From CAZCWM01 sp964622625 (GTDB lineage Bacteria; Planctomycetota; Phycisphaerae; Phycisphaerales; Phycisphaeraceae), in NCBI GenBank assembly GCA_964622625.1, contig CAZUUQ010000003.1, forward strand, positions 1 to 64,000: DNA of 64,000 bases. Direction: 5' to 3'. Below, one piece after another: positions 51,195 through 63,420 of this stretch (positions are counted from its first letter, which is position 1; each line of letters opens with the position of its first letter). The position numbers were made by a program, and so were the translations under genes. The notes beneath the pieces are model-generated. The model was not told the DNA's origin. It did no database searches and saw only the letters and a list, made by a program, of their open reading frames with translations.

Positions 51195-52519
51195 GATGTC
51201 TCCTTCGATTTGGCTGCTCGCCGATAGCGGTTGAAGTGTTCACGGCGGCAGCGGGTGGCCTCTTCGCTATAGAGCCGGCGTGCCAGATCGTGGAAGCCGG
51301 CCCGCAGCTCCGAGTTGGACATGAGTGCGGGGCGATAGTTGATATCGAACAGCGTGCAGCGCTCCCACTGGTCGGGATGTGTGAGCCGCCCCTGGAGCAG
51401 AAATTGATCGTAGAGGGGCGTGCCCGGGAAGGGCGTGAGCACCGTGATCTGCACGTCGTAGAGTTCGAGTTGCTCGGCCGCGGAGGCAACCTGCTCGAAA
51501 ATGCGGGTGTCGTGACCGTCCAGGCCGAGGATGAAGCATCCGTTGACGCGAATGCCGTGACGTTGAATGTTGCGGACCAGGGGTTGGTAGCGACTCACCT
51601 GCGATCGCTTCCAGTTGCGGCGGAGCTCCAAGCCGTCGAGTCCAGCATCTGACGGACTCTCCAGGCCGATGAGCACTTCCGCGCAGCCGGCGTCGGCCAT
51701 CATGGCCAGCAGATCGTCGTCCTCACCTACGGAGATGTCGGTCTCCGTAAACCAGCGCACACGCCGCCTCGCCAGTTCGGGCAAGAGAGTCCGCCAATAG
51801 CGGCGGTTAACCATGCCGTTGTCGTCGGCGAATTCCAGAAACGGCCGCGGCCAGAGCTCGATGATGCGATCGACTTCCGCGAGCACGCGCTGCACCGGCT
51901 TCTGCTTGTAGCCATTGGTCAGCAGAATTGAACTGGCGCAGAAGCTGCACTTCCACGGACAGCCGCGCGACGTTTGCACGGTCAGGCGGTTGTAGCGGCT
52001 GATGTCCAAGAGCTCGTAGGCCGGCATGGGGGACTGTGACAGGTCATACGCACCGTCGCTCTGATATCGCGCCCGCAGAAGATGTCGCTCCGCGTCGCGC
52101 ACCACCTCGGGCCAGCAAGGCTCGCCCTCGCCGATCACCACAACATCGCAGTGCCGCAGCGCTTCGTCCGGCAGAGCCGTGACGTGCAGCCCACCCATGA
52201 CCACCGGCGTACCGCGGCGACGATAGCGGTCCGCAAGTTCGTAGGCCTCGAAAATCTGGGCCGAGAAACTTGAAATGGCAACCAGGTCCAAGTCAGGCAG
52301 TGCTCCTCCATCATCCTCCGGGGCGGGCAGTTGCGGCATCTCGATGTAATGCAGTTCATGGCCCGGCGGTGTCGCCCCAGCCAGTGTCAGCAGGCCGAGG
52401 CTCGGCAGCGAAGCAATCACCTCGCTGCGCTCCACGAACCCCGGCAGGGACATGCCCAAGGCCATGAGCTGCGTGTCGCAGGCCCGCACCCCACTCATCG
52501 CAATCAACCCGATGCGCAT
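51191..52519 (-). CDS. B12-binding-domain radical SAM protein
   Basis: 442 aa from ATG 52519. An N-terminal cobalamin-binding-like region (VVMGGLHVTALPDEALRHCD, VVVIGEGEPCWPEVV) precedes a radical SAM core with the CxxxCxxC motif Cys187-Cys191-Cys194 in SRGCPWKCSFCASSIL. Later motifs LIGLESPSDAG and INGCFILGLDGHDT-like VNGCFILGLDGHDTRIF and ITVLTPFPGTPLYDQF are typical of the B12-dependent group that includes HpnJ/BchE-like proteins. Substrate unknown. The start lies one base after the upstream stop, and the stop overlaps the next gene, forming a three-gene operon with membrane proteins on both sides. Confidence 0.9.
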   Translation of the reverse strand: MRIGLIAMSGVRACDTQLMALGMSLPGFVERSEVIASLPSLGLLTLAGATPPGHELHYIEMPQLPAPEDDGGALPDLDLVAISSFSAQIFEAYELADRYRRRGTPVVMGGLHVTALPDEALRHCDVVVIGEGEPCWPEVVRDAERHLLRARYQSDGAYDLSQSPMPAYELLDISRYNRLTVQTSRGCPWKCSFCASSILLTNGYKQKPVQRVLAEVDRIIELWPRPFLEFADDNGMVNRRYWRTLLPELARRRVRWFTETDISVGEDDDLLAMMADAGCAEVLIGLESPSDAGLDGLELRRNWKRSQVSRYQPLVRNIQRHGIRVNGCFILGLDGHDTRIFEQVASAAEQLELYDVQITVLTPFPGTPLYDQFLLQGRLTHPDQWERCTLFDINYRPALMSNSELRAGFHDLARRLYSEEATRCRREHFNRYRRAAKSKETS

Positions 52520-52520
52520 G

Positions 52521-52961
52521 CTACGACCCCCCGGCGCCTCGTGACGCCAGCACCCACAGTGTGCATAACGCAGCCCCAATCAGTCCAAGCACCGGAACGA
52601 CAAACAAGTGGCGCAGGGACTGCCGCCACGCCGCCATGAAGCAGACCACCGGCATGGTCAGTGTGCCGAGGATCAGCAACACCGAGCCTGTCGTTACCTC
52701 CATTGCAGGTTGCAGGTGCGGCAGCGTGCCGACAAACGCGATATTCAACAGTCCGGTACCGAAAAACGCGATGTGCCCCAGACGCACCAGCCGCCGCCGC
52801 CAGCTCTGATAGCCGCCCATCCACTGCTCACGCCAGAATCGTATGCCGACAATCGCCCCTGAAATGCCCCCTGCAGCAAACCACGCCCAAGCCAGTACGA
52901 GGTGCAGTTGGAGCATGCCTGATGTCCCACGACGCAATCGCTCGACGCATGCCGACATCAT
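52521..52961 (-). CDS. Membrane protein at the head of the radical SAM operon
   Basis: 146 aa with about four helices (LVLAWAWFAAGGISGAIVG, LVRLGHIAFFGTGLLNIAFV, TTGSVLLILGTLTMPVVCF, LFVVPVLGLIGAALCTLWVL). Its N-terminal MLQLHLVLAWAWFAAGG may mark ATG 52916 as the true start, but ATG 52961 is kept. It ends in a TAG one base before the radical SAM start. Likely a partner that supplies or receives a lipid substrate; function inferred from position only. Confidence 0.72.
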   Translation of the reverse strand: MMSACVERLRRGTSGMLQLHLVLAWAWFAAGGISGAIVGIRFWREQWMGGYQSWRRRLVRLGHIAFFGTGLLNIAFVGTLPHLQPAMEVTTGSVLLILGTLTMPVVCFMAAWRQSLRHLFVVPVLGLIGAALCTLWVLASRGAGGS

Positions 52962-53111
52962 CTACGGGCAGTAGCATACTTCACCAGTCCCGTGCTTGGG
53001 CCACCGTTAGCCGCAGAGGCCCATATCCACTAAAATAAAGCTCATCGCCATGCCGAACGAGCCGGTCTTATTCCGGCTGATCCCGGCCTCCTTCCGCGAG
53101 CGTAATGACCC

Positions 53112-55778
<2,667 letters not shown>

Positions 55779-55809
55779 CTACCGCGGCCCCCTCGACGGA
55801 GTAAACCCA

Positions 55810-56019
55810 ATGGCCCGACTCGTCCGCCACGACGCCGTCCAACCACATGAAGTCAAACCGCAGGAAAAGAGCGTCTGGATCTGTATGTGCGGCCTGAGCC
55901 AGAACCTGCCTTTTTGCGACGGCTCGCACGCGGTCGCCCGCAAGACCGAGCAGAACGGCAAGTGCTATCTCTACGACAGCGCCCGGCGTAACGTCCTCGA
56001 AATCCGCGACGATGTCTGA
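55810..56019 (+). CDS. CDGSH iron-sulfur protein
   Basis: 69 aa from ATG 55810, with GGAG upstream. The [2Fe-2S] ligands Cys25, Cys27, Cys36 and His40 appear in CMCGLSQNLPFCDGSH, the complete CDGSH motif. N-terminal residues are charged, with no signal or membrane segment. Likely an electron or cluster carrier in the cytoplasm. It overlaps nothing but lies 31 bp after gyrA, so it may be co-transcribed. Confidence 0.92.
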   Translation: MARLVRHDAVQPHEVKPQEKSVWICMCGLSQNLPFCDGSHAVARKTEQNGKCYLYDSARRNVLEIRDDV

Positions 56020-56077
56020 CGTCCAACTCCCTCAAGTCATACTTTGGTCGCGCAGGTACAGAATTTGATGACGCGCG

Positions 56078-58975
56078 TCAGGGCGGAAAGATGGGTACGC
56101 GCACCGGTGACCCACCGAGAAAGTGGACGACCGAACCCACGCCGGTCCAGAACAACCCCGCCAGCACGTCCGCCGCGATCAGCCCCACCATCAGCGGCAT
56201 GACCAGGTGATAGCTGCGCGCCCCGCCCAGGCGCACCACCGCCAGCTTGATCGCCCACCCCAGCAGGAACGAGTAATGGGCATGCGCCGCCGGATGCGTG
56301 CCGAAGACCATGAACAGCACCGGGTGCAGCGGCCACCAGGCGAAGCGCAGCCTCGCGGCTGCGCAGGTCAGCACAAGGGCCGAACCCAGCGCAATCCAGC
56401 CCATGGCGCCGGGCCGCGGCTCGATCGCCGCCAGACGCTGCAGAGGCCCCAACGACACTGATTCGCTCAACTGCTGCCGCGCCGAAAGCTCGTCGATCGC
56501 CTTCACGGCCGCATCGGGAATTTTCGACGGCACGATCCGCGTGGCCCATTCGTCCTGGAGCGGCAGACCCAGGTTGTATGTGTACATCTGCGTGGCCAGC
56601 AGCGTCGCCCCGAAGCCCAGCAGCAGCATAAGGCCCAGCAGCAGCCCCATCCGCGCCGGCCGCGTGCCGGTCTGTTCGGTCATGCGCAGCCCGTTGGCCA
56701 ATAGCGGCGTCATCGCCTCACGCGTCTCGCCGGCGAACATCAGCGCCACCAGACCCGCTGTCAGAACGGCCGTCGGCCCCATCGCCCGCTCGCCCAGCAG
56801 CGCCAGCAGCACGGCCAGCGGAATCCATTCCGGCAGGATGAAAAACGCCCCCGTCTCGGCGTTGATCCGCGCCAGCATCAGGAACACCATCAACACAAGC
56901 AGCATAAGCAGCGCCGCGATCGTCCACGGCAGACCCGCCCGTGACATGACCCATACCGCCGCGACCGACGCGACCATCAGCCCCCGACCGGCCCACACCG
57001 CATAACTCGGCAGAACCTGGCCGATCGACATACCCATGCTCCGCGCCAGCACGCTGGCGTAATACCGTCGACCCACGTACAGCACCACCAGCGCCCCGCC
57101 CAGCCATGCGCCGAACAGAATCAGGTTCGTGTTGCCGCCGTAGGTCGGATCGTACTCCATGGCGATCCCCCGGCGATAAATCATGGACGCGAGAATCATG
57201 TACGCCACGCCGGAAAGACCGAAGCTCAGCGACACTTCCGTGCGCAGAAAGAACGAGAATCCCACAATGCTGAAGAAGATGCCCGGAAGGAACACGGACC
57301 ACGCCAGCGGCGACTGCGATGCGAGCGGGAACAGCGCCCGCATCGGCAGAAAGTCGTAGCGCAGCGGAATCTGGATAAACGTCGGGTTATACGCATGCAG
57401 ACCATTGACCATGTGAATCGCAGACACGCCGACCACCGCAAGCCAGAACAGCCGCGAACGCGCCACATCGGGCAGCCACCGTCCTGATTCGCGCTGCGTC
57501 ACCTCCTCAATGAACCGCGCGATGGGATAGGGCAGCAGCTCGTGCTTCGACCACTGTGGATGCACCACCAGCATCAGGCACAAAGCCGCCAGCGCCAGCA
57601 GCAGTGTCAGTGGCACCCAGAGCCGCAGCGTCGGTCCCCACTGTTTCCAGGGAACCTGCGTCGGCCCCAGCATGTGATGGCCATCCCATCCGCTCACGAG
57701 CATGCCGGTGGCCAGAGGGTCTTCGGTTCCGCCCGCCAGCAGCCACCCCTTCCCGACCGGGGGCGGGGCCACGCTCGCCCCCAGCACCTGATCAAGGAGG
57801 TTGCGGCTCAGACGCTGCCGCACCACCGTAATCGCGTGCTGGCCCGACTCGGCATGCAGCATCGCCAGTTTGAGGTCATGGTCGAGAAGAGTCAGCGGCC
57901 TGCGAACGCGCTGTGTCTCGCGGCCCACGATGCGCACCTGATCGCGAGCCGCAGCAGCCTGCCGCTCCAGATCATCACCTTCGCGATTCAGTTCCTGACG
58001 CCGCTGCCTCAGTTGTTCGCGCTGGGCCTCCAGTCTCTTCACCTGGGCGGCGAGCCGCGGAGAATCCGGTTCGCGTGAAATGGCGTGCAGCTCGGTCGCG
58101 ATGGCGGACAACCGCTCCCGCGTGTCGCTCAATGCCGACTCAACCTGGTAACGCCGCAGTATCGCCTCATCTCGCTGCTGCTCGGCCTCACGTCGTCGGA
58201 CGTCCAATGCATCCAACCTTGACGCCAACTCCACCGTGATGGCCGCGCGTTGCTGGCGCATCGCTTCAGCCCGCTGGACATGATCGGCCGCTTTCTGCCG
58301 CAACGTCGCAGCGCGCTCGACATACGCCGCCGCCGCGTCTGTCTGCCGCAATACCGCGAAGGGCGCCGCATCAACAAGGTCGGCCCGCTCGATCAGGTCG
58401 TTGAGCACCGACAACAGCCGATGCTGCATCGGCGGGTTCCATCCGCCGGTCTCCGGCCGCTGCCGCAGGTATTGCCGCACATCCTGCGGAAAAGACTGCC
58501 AGACATAACGCAGCGCCTCTCCAGCGGCATCGCCCGCAGAATCTTCGGCTGCGGCATCACCCGCGACCAGGCGCTCGCTCAAGGCCGACCAGTCGCGCAC
58601 CTGTCCCGGCGCAATTCGTGGCGAACCGCCGGGCACATACGACAGCAGTTCGGCGCCCTGCCACGCCGGCCGATCCTTGTAGAGATAGCCCGGCATGGCC
58701 ACCACCGGGCTATAGACGCGAAAGTAAGTCGCCGCCGGCCAGGCACACGCCGCCATGCCCAGAGCCACGATCATCGCCAACTCGCCGGCCTGCAACGCCC
58801 GGCCCCGAAGCAGCGGGTTGACCACCAGCAGCAGTACCAGCAGCGCACCGGCCACAACCACCGGCAGCAATCCGCCGATGAAGTGACGCTGCCCCACCAC
58901 CAGGTCATTGAAATACGTCGCCCCGCTGATGAACAGGCCCAGGGCCAGACCGAGGATGATCGCGCGAAGACTCAA
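56078..58975 (-). CDS. Large multi-pass membrane protein of the DUF6785 type
   Basis: 965 aa. About four helices in the first 100 residues (AIILGLALGLFISGATYFND, FIGGLLPVVVAGALLVLLLV) are followed by a large soluble insertion of about 250 residues with long coiled coil (ERLSAIATELHAISREPDSP and neighbours), then about ten more helices. In overall layout it fits the DUF6785/DUF6784 membrane proteins of Planctomycetes, which are related to oligopeptide transporters by fold. Substrate unknown. The gene is alone on its strand, between the CDGSH gene and a capD-like gene. Confidence 0.75.
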   Translation of the reverse strand: MSLRAIILGLALGLFISGATYFNDLVVGQRHFIGGLLPVVVAGALLVLLLVVNPLLRGRALQAGELAMIVALGMAACAWPAATYFRVYSPVVAMPGYLYKDRPAWQGAELLSYVPGGSPRIAPGQVRDWSALSERLVAGDAAAEDSAGDAAGEALRYVWQSFPQDVRQYLRQRPETGGWNPPMQHRLLSVLNDLIERADLVDAAPFAVLRQTDAAAAYVERAATLRQKAADHVQRAEAMRQQRAAITVELASRLDALDVRRREAEQQRDEAILRRYQVESALSDTRERLSAIATELHAISREPDSPRLAAQVKRLEAQREQLRQRRQELNREGDDLERQAAAARDQVRIVGRETQRVRRPLTLLDHDLKLAMLHAESGQHAITVVRQRLSRNLLDQVLGASVAPPPVGKGWLLAGGTEDPLATGMLVSGWDGHHMLGPTQVPWKQWGPTLRLWVPLTLLLALAALCLMLVVHPQWSKHELLPYPIARFIEEVTQRESGRWLPDVARSRLFWLAVVGVSAIHMVNGLHAYNPTFIQIPLRYDFLPMRALFPLASQSPLAWSVFLPGIFFSIVGFSFFLRTEVSLSFGLSGVAYMILASMIYRRGIAMEYDPTYGGNTNLILFGAWLGGALVVLYVGRRYYASVLARSMGMSIGQVLPSYAVWAGRGLMVASVAAVWVMSRAGLPWTIAALLMLLVLMVFLMLARINAETGAFFILPEWIPLAVLLALLGERAMGPTAVLTAGLVALMFAGETREAMTPLLANGLRMTEQTGTRPARMGLLLGLMLLLGFGATLLATQMYTYNLGLPLQDEWATRIVPSKIPDAAVKAIDELSARQQLSESVSLGPLQRLAAIEPRPGAMGWIALGSALVLTCAAARLRFAWWPLHPVLFMVFGTHPAAHAHYSFLLGWAIKLAVVRLGGARSYHLVMPLMVGLIAADVLAGLFWTGVGSVVHFLGGSPVRVPIFPP

Positions 58976-59139
58976 TGCGCCGCCTCAATCCTGAAATCCG
59001 CCGTTCCGCGGTCGTCACACTTCCCGCATGCACCGCAACCGACCAGCGTCCATCCGCGCTGCGGCAGCGCCACAGCATAACCCCTGGCCGAACGCCTGTC
59101 GCCGCCCCGGAATTGGCTGGCCGTTGCCTGCTTTGCCGC

Positions 59140-60819
59140 TCACCCCGCGGCCGCACGCACGCCGTCGACGCGTGGAACGGCAAGCCGGTCACCACCCTCA
59201 CCGGCCTCCTCGACCGCGACCATCTCCGGCACCGCCCAGCGCAGGGCGTGGAGAATCTGCCGGCGGTCCACACCCTGCCAGGGACGCTGGCCGCACTGCC
59301 GCAGGCCGTCGAACCGCGCGATCACCGCCTGCATCTGCCGCGGCGTCGGGGGACTCGATTTCCACACCCGCACCGCGGCATGCGGCGTGGGCAGCATGTC
59401 CTCGCCGCTGTAGGCCAACTCCTCAAAAAGTTTTTCACCCGGACGGATGCCGGTGAACGTAATCGCCACGTCGATACCCGGCTCTAGGCCCTGGCTGCGC
59501 AGGAAGCGCTCCGCGAGGTCCACGATTCGCACCGGATCGCCCATGTCCAGCAGGAACACTTCGCCGCCCCCGCGGCTGGCTTGGCCGGTCAGCGCCGCCG
59601 ACTGGAGCACCAGGCCGGCCGCCTCCGGGATCGTCATGAAATACCGCTGCATCTGCGGGTGCGTGACCGTGATAGGCCCACCGTGCCCAAGTTGCTTCTG
59701 CCAGATCGGAAGCACACTGCATGCCGAGCCGAGCACATTGCCGAACCGCACCATGCAGTACCGCGTGGCGCTGCTTTCATTGAGGTGCTGGATGTACAGC
59801 TCGGCCAGGCGCTTGGTGGCGCCCATGACGGAGCTGGGATTGACCGCCTTATCGCTGGAAATCATGACAAAGCGTTCGACGCCGCAGCGGTCGGCCGCGT
59901 TCGCGATCGAACGCGTGCCATAGAAGTTGTTCTCCACCGCCGCGGCCGGGTGCTCCTCCATCATCGGCACGTGCTTGTGGGCGGCGGCATGGAAGATCAC
60001 GGCTGGTCGATGGCGGGCCAGCATCTCCTCAGTCCCCTGGGAATCGGTCACGTCGTGCAGCACAGCCTCGCGCAGCACGTCGTCAGCTTCGCGGGCCATC
60101 TGACGATCGATCTCGAAAAGGGCGTTTTCCGCCCGCTCGACCAGGATGATCCGTCGCGGTCCGAACCTCGCGGCCTGCCGCACCAGCTCCGACCCGATCG
60201 ACCCCCCAGCCCCGGTCACCAGCACCACGCGATCATGCAGCATGGCCCGCACCGCTGTCTCGTCCAGCGGGGCTGGTCGACGGTCCAGCAGACCGGCCGC
60301 CTCGGCCCACGGGGTCGGGATCGCACCGGCCGCGAGCAGGCGGCTGCGCCGCGGTCCGGCGGGCAGTTGTCGCACGCGCCCGGCCAATTGATCGCTGAGC
60401 GTCGGCACCCAGCGCCACGGCATGGCGCGGCGCTCGATTACCTCGATGAGAGCGTCGGTCGCCTCCGCCATCGCCGCCGGCAGGCTCAGCACCACCAGGT
60501 CAATCGTCTCTTGCGTCTGTTCGTCCAGATATCGCAGCAAGGTGGCCGGCTCCAGCCCGCCGCCGGCCTCGGTCAGCGTATGCACCACCGTGGCCGGCGT
60601 GGGAAGCTGCCCGGCCCAGGCTGTCAAGCCCGCGACGGACGAGCTCGTACCCGCCAACAACAGCCGCAACGGTGTATGCGAACCGCCCTCCCTCTGCGGC
60701 AAGGGGCGCGCATCAACCTTGGGTCGTACACGGCTGCAGTTTGGATGGGTCTTGGCGGCGCTCACGCCTCTGTTATCGGCCGAGACGCGCGCCTCGCTTG
60801 ATCGGCTGACAGCCAACAT
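59140..60819 (-). CDS. CapD/WbpM-type nucleotide-sugar dehydratase-epimerase, without membrane helices
   Basis: About 559 aa from ATG 60819 (start uncertain; ATG 60975 would overlap the pilZ leader). The N-terminal ~180 residues contain a second nucleotide-binding-like segment (RLLLAGTSSSVAGLTAWAGQ). The main domain starts VVLVTGAGGSIGSELVRQAA and continues with ENALFEIDRQM, IFHAAAHKHVPMMEEHPAAA, ISSDKAVNPSSVMGATKRLA (Lys after Ser-x3) and MVRFGNVLGSACSVLPIW, then GEVFLLDMGDPVRIVDLAER. These match the UDP-GlcNAc 4,6-dehydratase group. Unlike most family members the N-terminal membrane helices are missing. Role: making a deoxy sugar for surface polysaccharide. Confidence 0.88.
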   Translation of the reverse strand: MLAVSRSSEARVSADNRGVSAAKTHPNCSRVRPKVDARPLPQREGGSHTPLRLLLAGTSSSVAGLTAWAGQLPTPATVVHTLTEAGGGLEPATLLRYLDEQTQETIDLVVLSLPAAMAEATDALIEVIERRAMPWRWVPTLSDQLAGRVRQLPAGPRRSRLLAAGAIPTPWAEAAGLLDRRPAPLDETAVRAMLHDRVVLVTGAGGSIGSELVRQAARFGPRRIILVERAENALFEIDRQMAREADDVLREAVLHDVTDSQGTEEMLARHRPAVIFHAAAHKHVPMMEEHPAAAVENNFYGTRSIANAADRCGVERFVMISSDKAVNPSSVMGATKRLAELYIQHLNESSATRYCMVRFGNVLGSACSVLPIWQKQLGHGGPITVTHPQMQRYFMTIPEAAGLVLQSAALTGQASRGGGEVFLLDMGDPVRIVDLAERFLRSQGLEPGIDVAITFTGIRPGEKLFEELAYSGEDMLPTPHAAVRVWKSSPPTPRQMQAVIARFDGLRQCGQRPWQGVDRRQILHALRWAVPEMVAVEEAGEGGDRLAVPRVDGVRAAAG

Positions 60820-60944
60820 GCCCCAACGCGCCGCCAACGCGGGCAACTGAATAAACCTGACCTTGTCTTGCGTCGATACAGAAACTGTTTCCAGGCCGGC
60901 GGTTCCGCCGGTTGGCACGCAAGGCCACTGCCAGGAGATCGGCG

Positions 60945-61340
60945 ATGCAAAGCGACGAGCAGCGGACCAGTCCACGCTTCAGGCTCCCACCCATGTACAC
61001 GCTGCTTCGCGCCCGACCCGAACGTTCGCCGTCACCCGAGGAATCCGACCAGCCCACCCGTTATCCCTGGACCGGCCACGTTTACGACATTTCCACCACG
61101 GGCATGCGATTCGAACTGGACTCCGCCCTGCCCGCCGGCACACGCCTGGAAGTACGCGTCCTGCTGCCCGGCCAGGGCCACCACGCCTTCCATGCCGTCG
61201 GCAGCGTCATCCGCCTGCACGACGACGCCGACGATCCCGGCCCGATGCGCATGGGCATGACCTTCGACCGCTTTGTCGACGAAATCGACCAGCGCCTGCT
61301 GGCCGGCTACCTGCAGTCCAGCCACCTCCAGGCCGCCTGA
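60945..61340 (+). CDS. PilZ-domain protein (putative cyclic-di-GMP receptor)
   Basis: 131 aa from ATG 60945, with AGGAG eight bases upstream. Ligand motif: R-x3-R is not fully clear, but QRTSPRFRLPPMYTLLRARP supplies clustered arginines, and the later VYDISTTGMRFELDSALPAG resembles the D/NxSxxG motif of PilZ. VRVLLPGQGHHAFHAVGSVI and DPGPMRMGMTFDRFVDE are the beta barrel. Likely binds cyclic di-GMP and controls a surface polysaccharide or motility process. It diverges from the capD-like gene across about 125 bp. Confidence 0.85.
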   Translation: MQSDEQRTSPRFRLPPMYTLLRARPERSPSPEESDQPTRYPWTGHVYDISTTGMRFELDSALPAGTRLEVRVLLPGQGHHAFHAVGSVIRLHDDADDPGPMRMGMTFDRFVDEIDQRLLAGYLQSSHLQAA

Positions 61341-61497
61341 GCACAATTGGCCCCCTTCACTGTGCCGGTGAACCAGCGACGCAGTCGCCGGCTCGGACTG
61401 CATGCACGGGGTACCGTCTGGCTTGCAGACGCTACACTGTCGGCGTCGGCCGCCGCCTGTGCGGCCGCGATGGTCCTGCCAAACCGGAACCTGCCGC

Positions 61498-62703
61498 ATG
61501 TCCCTGCAATTGCCCGCGCAAGTGGTCGCCAGCGTCGTCACCCTCGTGCTGATGCTGCAACTGATCCTGCTGAGCGTTTCCTATCTGATCCTTCTGGAGC
61601 GCAAGATCGCCTCGTGGGTGCAGAACCGCATCGGGCCCAATCGCACCAACTTCAGCTTTGGCATCCTGCCCATCCGACATCACTGCTGGGGTCTGGGCCA
61701 GCCCCTGGCCGACGGCATCAAGCTCTTTCTCAAAGAGGACTACACCCCTCCGCACGTCGACCGCAAACTCTTTCTGCTCGCGCCCGTGCTGGCGGTGATC
61801 CCGGCCATGATCGGCTGGGCCGTCATCCCATGGGGCGGAGCCATGCAGCTCGGTTCCGACGTGGTACAGATCGCCGCCGCCCCCATCAGTGTCGGTGTGG
61901 TCTACATCCTGGCCGTCGGGGCGCTGGCGGTTTACGGCGTGGCCCTGGCGGGCTTCGCATCCAACAACAAATACGCCTTCTTCGGCGGCCTGCGGGCCAC
62001 CGCCCAGATGGTCAGCTACGAAATTCCTCTGGGTTTGTCGGTGCTCATCATCATCCTTCTCAGCGGCAGCCTGCGGGCCGATGTCATCCTGCATCTTCAG
62101 GCCAACGGCGTGTGGAACCTCGTCTACATGCCGCTGCTGGCGATCATCTTCTTCACCTGCTCGCTGGCCGAGTCCAACCGCGCGCCCTTCGATCTGGCCG
62201 AGTGCGAGCAGGAACTGGTCGGCGGCTTCCACACCGAGTACAGCTCGATGAAGTGGGCTCTGTTCTTCCTGGGCGAGTACATGCACATGATCACCGCGGC
62301 CGCCTTCTTCGCCCTGCTGTTCCTGGGTGGCTGGGACCTGCCCCTGCTGCGCGAGCCGCTGGTCGGCGGCATCGGCTGGGTGCTGCTGAAATTCAGCGTC
62401 TTCGCCTTCAAGGTGTTCCTGATCCTGTCCCTGATGATGCTCGTGCGCTGGACCTTGCCGCGGTTTCGCATGGATCAGCTCATGCGTCTCGCCTGGCGCA
62501 GCCTTATTCCGGTGACGCTGACGCTGCTGCTGCTGGCAGCCCTGGTCGAGACAATGGGCTGGTCGAAGTGGATGCTGCTGGCGGGCAATGTCGTCATCTT
62601 CGCGGGGCTGATGGTCGTCGGTCCCCTGATTCCCGCCGGCCCGCCAGTCAACCGCAAGGTGTCGCTGCGCGGCTCGCGGTTCAGCCCGGCGGCCGAAGCC
62701 TGA
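61498..62703 (+). CDS. nuoH: NADH-quinone oxidoreductase subunit H
   Basis: Membrane subunit of complex I that holds the quinone-binding region; 401 aa with eight or more helices. Start ATG 61498. Motifs: LILLERKIASWVQNRIGPNR, GQPLADGIKLFLKED, RATAQMVSYEIPLGLSVL, LAESNRAPFDLAECEQELVG and FHTEYSSMKWALFFLGEYMH. It is not in a nuo operon: nuoB is 52 kb away and no other subunit is visible. It is followed 57 bp later by a CDP-alcohol phosphatidyltransferase gene. Confidence 0.96.
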   Translation: MSLQLPAQVVASVVTLVLMLQLILLSVSYLILLERKIASWVQNRIGPNRTNFSFGILPIRHHCWGLGQPLADGIKLFLKEDYTPPHVDRKLFLLAPVLAVIPAMIGWAVIPWGGAMQLGSDVVQIAAAPISVGVVYILAVGALAVYGVALAGFASNNKYAFFGGLRATAQMVSYEIPLGLSVLIIILLSGSLRADVILHLQANGVWNLVYMPLLAIIFFTCSLAESNRAPFDLAECEQELVGGFHTEYSSMKWALFFLGEYMHMITAAAFFALLFLGGWDLPLLREPLVGGIGWVLLKFSVFAFKVFLILSLMMLVRWTLPRFRMDQLMRLAWRSLIPVTLTLLLLAALVETMGWSKWMLLAGNVVIFAGLMVVGPLIPAGPPVNRKVSLRGSRFSPAAEA

Positions 62704-62760
62704 TCCGCCGTCGATGCGATCACGGCGGCTGCTTCCTGAGCCGGATGGGAGCTGTCGTTC

Positions 62761-63402
62761 ATGGCCAACCTGATCACGCTCTTTCGGATCATCGCCGCCT
62801 TCTATGTGGCCATGGTGGTCGTGCACGGTCCGCCGGCCCTGCAATGGGCCAACGCCCCGTTGCTGGTCATCATGGTGGCACTCGACGGTGTCGACGGCAT
62901 GGTCGCGCGGGTGTGGGGCCAGACCTCACGCTTCGGCAGCGTCTTCGACGTCATGGCCGACCGCGTGACCGAAACACTCCTGTGGCTGACGCTGGCCTAT
63001 GTGGATCTCGTCCCGGTGTCTGCTGCCATTCTGGTGCTGGGTCGGGACATGATCGTCGACGCCATCCGCTACCCGCGCATGGGCAAGAAAAACCGCGGGT
63101 TCGACGTGATGCACACCACCATGGGCCGCTGGCTGGTCGCCGGCCGATTCATGCGCGGCGCCTATGGCACGGCCAAGGCCGTCACCTTCGCCTTGCTGCT
63201 GGGGATTCAGCCGCTGATGGCGACGCAGCCGACGTGGTGGAGCGACGTATCGACATGGCTGATGCCGGTTGCCATGGCGCTGGTATGGCTGACGGTGATG
63301 ATGTGCCTGGTCCGCGGCGTGCCGGTCATCTGTGAGTGGGCATGCATTCTCGGCCGGGCCGACCGCCTAAGGCACAACCGCGCGCGGCATCACAACGCGT
63401 GA
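62761..63402 (+). CDS. CDP-alcohol phosphatidyltransferase
   Basis: Phospholipid synthase; 213 aa with several helices. The catalytic motif D-G-x2-A-R-x8-G-x3-D-x3-D is present in DGVDGMVARVWGQTSRFGSV with FDVMADR. The N-terminus MANLITLFRIIAAFYVAMVV is a typical helix. The head group cannot be told: phosphatidylglycerophosphate synthase (PgsA-type) is one option. GGGAG upstream of ATG 62761 sets the start. It may be expressed with nuoH. Confidence 0.88.
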   Translation: MANLITLFRIIAAFYVAMVVVHGPPALQWANAPLLVIMVALDGVDGMVARVWGQTSRFGSVFDVMADRVTETLLWLTLAYVDLVPVSAAILVLGRDMIVDAIRYPRMGKKNRGFDVMHTTMGRWLVAGRFMRGAYGTAKAVTFALLLGIQPLMATQPTWWSDVSTWLMPVAMALVWLTVMMCLVRGVPVICEWACILGRADRLRHNRARHHNA

Positions 63403-63420
63403 ACGTTCACCCTGCCGGCG

